From Hyphomicrobiales bacterium (GTDB lineage: Bacteria; Pseudomonadota; Alphaproteobacteria; Rhizobiales; Xanthobacteraceae), in NCBI GenBank assembly GCA_017305715.1, contig JAFKKG010000011.1, forward strand, positions 62,001-126,000: a stretch of 64,000 nucleotides of DNA, in the 5' to 3' direction. How positions within the stretch are numbered: position 1 is the first letter of the stretch; every line of letters begins with the position of its first letter. Under the pieces are notes generated by a model, which worked only from the letters and a program-made list of their open reading frames with translations, had not been told where the DNA came from and ran no database searches. Positions 62,204 through 64,000 of this stretch are shown here, one piece after another. The position numbers and the translations under genes are program-made.

Positions 62204-62728
62204 CTAATCCCTCGCGATGATCTCGCGTTCGCCCGCATGAACATTCGCCGGGTTGAGCAGGTCGCCGGCGCGGCGGCGGACCAGGAATTTCGGGCGGCGG
62301 GCGCGGATGGCGTTGTGGCGGCGGCGGCGGACCGCCGGCTCGAAGCGCTTGGCTTCCGGCAATTGCGGCAGCGCGAAGATCTCGCTCCACATCTGCCAGG
62401 CGGAAGAAATTTCCTCGGGCTCGGAACTGACGCCAAGCGGAATGTTGAGCGAGGGATCGCGATGCACCAGCACCAGCATCTGTGCGTCATCGAGACCGCG
62501 TAAGGCAACGCCGAGGAAATCGCTGACGCGAACGTTGACGGCCATCTGCATGCCCTGGACGGCACGGCGCAGCACGACGCGTTCGCGGTGAAGTTCGATC
62601 TGCCGCACGCCGCCATCGGCGCGGCTGTCCTGCGCATCGAAGCGGAGCGGAAGGGAAAGAGGGTCGAGCCGCATGGCGCGGCCCGACCCGGCGGGATTGA
62701 TCCCGCTTGTTGCTGTTTGACGCCTCAC
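62204..62728 (-). CDS. DUF6101 family protein
   Basis: The 174-residue protein starts MRRQTATSGINPAGSGRAMR from a GTG with GGGGAG upstream and continues RQIELHRERVVLRRAVQGMQ and NVRVSDFLGVALRG. I recall this start from DUF6101 proteins of Bradyrhizobium. The alternative ATG at 62674 lacks a ribosome site. Function is unknown; the C-terminal part is Arg-rich (RRRRHNAIRARRP). It is convergent with ubiA. Confidence 0.8.
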   Translation of the reverse strand: MRRQTATSGINPAGSGRAMRLDPLSLPLRFDAQDSRADGGVRQIELHRERVVLRRAVQGMQMAVNVRVSDFLGVALRGLDDAQMLVLVHRDPSLNIPLGVSSEPEEISSAWQMWSEIFALPQLPEAKRFEPAVRRRRHNAIRARRPKFLVRRRAGDLLNPANVHAGEREIIARD

Positions 62729-63014
62729 GGCTCTAGTCTCCCCGCCGGAATTATGTTCCCGGTCGATGCGTGAGACCTTAGCCGAGCGGTTTCCGTTTGA
62801 GCTTAAAAAGGCTGGTTAACCCGACGTCACCAGCCCCGTCTCTGCCCGCATGATTGACAAGAGCTTGGCGTACATGATTGACGAGTTCTTGCGTTGAAGC
62901 CGAAAATGATTGGCTTTTGAGGCCGCAAAATGCTTGAAATCCCCATGAATCAGGCACATCTGATGGACCTGCTGATTTGCGTCCCAGCTCGCTACAACGT
63001 CAGGGATTTTGTTT

Positions 63015-64000
63015 GTGAACTCTTCACCATCCAACACGTCACAGCTTTCATCCACCGCGACCTCAGACCTGTTCGATCAGTCGGCGCTCTCGAGTTTGGC
63101 GCAGCGGCTGGTCGAAGCCGCCAAGCGCGCCGGCGCTGATGCGGCGGACGCGGTCGCGGTGCGCGGCGTCAGCCAGGGCGTCGAAGTGCGCGACGGCCGC
63201 GTCGAGGAATCCGAGCGGTCGGAAGGCGATGATGTCGGGTTGCGCGTGCTGGTCGGCCAGCGCCAGGCCGTGGTCTCGACCAACGATGTCACTGGCGACG
63301 GCATTTCAAAGCTGGCCGAGCGCGCGGTGGCGATGGCGAAGGTCGCGCCCGACGACAAATATGTCGGGCTTGCCGATCCCTCGCTGCTCGCGCGCGAGTT
63401 CGCCGATCTCGATCTGCTCGACCGCACGATTCCCACGACCGCCGAACTCGAACGCCGCGCCGTCGAGGCGGAAGCCGCAGCGCTGGCCGTGAAGGGCGTT
63501 TCGCGGTCCGGCGGCGCGTCGGCCTCGAGCGGCATCGGCGGCATGGTGCTGGTAACCTCGACCGGATTCCACGGCTCGTATCTGCGTTCGAGCCAGGGCA
63601 TCTCGATGACCGCGATTTCGGGGGAAGGCACCGGCATGGAGCGCGACTACGACTTCACGTCGGCGCCGCATGCCTCCGATCTGGCTTCCCCCGCCAGCGT
63701 CGGCCGCAAGGCCGGCGAGCGCACGGTGGCGCGTGCCAATCCGCGCAAGGTCGAAACGTGTAAAGTGCCGGTGGTGTTCGATCCCCGGGTGTCGGGTTCG
63801 CTGGTCGGCCATCTCGTCGGCGCCGTCAACGGCGCCTCGATCGCGCGCAAGACCAGTTTCCTGAAAGACCGCATGGGCGAGCAACTGTTCGCCAACAACA
63901 TCCGCATCATCGACGATCCCCTGCGGGTGCGCGGCCTGCGTTCGCAGACCTTCGATGCCGAAGGCGTCAGGGTGAAGAAGCTCGCGATCATCGACGAAGG
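63015..64000 (+). CDS. pmbA: TldE/PmbA family metallopeptidase-related protein, partial (3' end off the window)
   Basis: The frame runs from GTG at 63015 to the right edge without a stop, 328 residues so far. After a short N-terminal tail (SQLSSTATSDLFDQSALSSL) come TldD/PmbA features: VRGVSQGVEVRDGRVEESER, GLRVLVGQRQAVVSTND, the central MTAISGEGTGMERDYDFTSA and PRKVETCKVPVVFDPRVSG with the GHLVGAVNGASIARKTSFLK region. AGGGA lies 8 bases before the GTG. PmbA with TldD processes peptides such as microcins and CcdA. No tldD partner is in view, and its C-terminus is cut. Confidence 0.85.
   Translation, partial: MNSSPSNTSQLSSTATSDLFDQSALSSLAQRLVEAAKRAGADAADAVAVRGVSQGVEVRDGRVEESERSEGDDVGLRVLVGQRQAVVSTNDVTGDGISKLAERAVAMAKVAPDDKYVGLADPSLLAREFADLDLLDRTIPTTAELERRAVEAEAAALAVKGVSRSGGASASSGIGGMVLVTSTGFHGSYLRSSQGISMTAISGEGTGMERDYDFTSAPHASDLASPASVGRKAGERTVARANPRKVETCKVPVVFDPRVSGSLVGHLVGAVNGASIARKTSFLKDRMGEQLFANNIRIIDDPLRVRGLRSQTFDAEGVRVKKLAIIDE

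Noticed and set aside
62930-63139. Short plus-strand frame MLEIPMNQAHLMDLLICV
   Set aside because: It overlaps the pmbA start in another frame and has no family match or good ribosome site.

Overview
The window looks like chromosomal DNA of a Bradyrhizobium-type alphaproteobacterium (Nitrobacteraceae). The evidence is the high GC content, the gene families present (Bug/TctC binding proteins, a TorF-type porin, a DUF6101 protein, an HpnK/ChbG deacetylase, HisZ with a long HisG), a CIRCE-controlled groESL pair, a CheZ phosphatase and several families of short intergenic palindromes. Species assignment is inference. No rRNA, tRNA, CRISPR array, prophage or complete insertion sequence was found. 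The only mobile-type unit is a REP-associated tyrosine transposase (RAYT) bracketed by two inverted REP palindromes at 2980-3655.

Layout. 1-7.3 kb: DUF5996 (cut by the edge), WrbA, pirin with a divergent LysR regulator, the RAYT-REP unit, a Bug/TctC binding protein, a YbaK-type deacylase, a type II HAD dehalogenase and a dienelactone-hydrolase-like protein lacking its usual nucleophile. 7.3-10.3 kb: an amidohydrolase divergent from two MaoC hydratases and a fumarylacetoacetase-like hydrolase, probably one unassigned catabolic route. 10.4-15 kb: fatty-acid desaturase, Cys-less L36, small exported proteins, a hydrolase and cytochrome c. 15.3-19.8 kb: glycolate oxidase glcD-(acyltransferase fragment)-glcE-glcF, followed by a Lys/Ala-rich H1-like protein, a porin, HPP, an SbmA/YddA-like ABC exporter, lactate permease, enoyl-CoA hydratase and a LysR regulator.

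28-46 kb is the accessory part. It contains an OmpR-type response regulator with two tandem paralogous sensor kinases that look complementary: one has the phosphoacceptor histidine but no ATPase domain, the other has the ATPase domain but Arg in place of the histidine. It also contains three short peptides with double-glycine leaders. Two of these are clear paralogues sharing an NPQPLPP tail and a homologous upstream region. Each of the three, plus a fourth small exported protein, is preceded by a CRP-like palindrome (TGTGN-N6-TCACN). Tandem Cys-rich exported proteins, a tartrate dehydrogenase/Bug/MBL-fold cluster with a divergent LysR, a Gly/Arg-rich exported protein, a deoxycytidylate-deaminase-like protein, a tandem-hotdog thioesterase and an amidase fill the rest.

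46-64 kb is mostly housekeeping: a CrtI-like oxidoreductase, groES-groEL with CIRCE and a sigma70-type promoter, a lipoprotein, CheZ, an L,D-transpeptidase, DUF2076, a glycosyltransferase with a ChbG-like deacetylase, hisZ-hisG, rsmE, ubiA, DUF6101 and the start of pmbA/tldE, which runs off the right edge.

The strongest candidates for something undescribed are the split kinase pair and the CRP-site/double-glycine peptide cassettes. No C39-type peptidase transporter for the peptides lies in the window, so their processing is inference.
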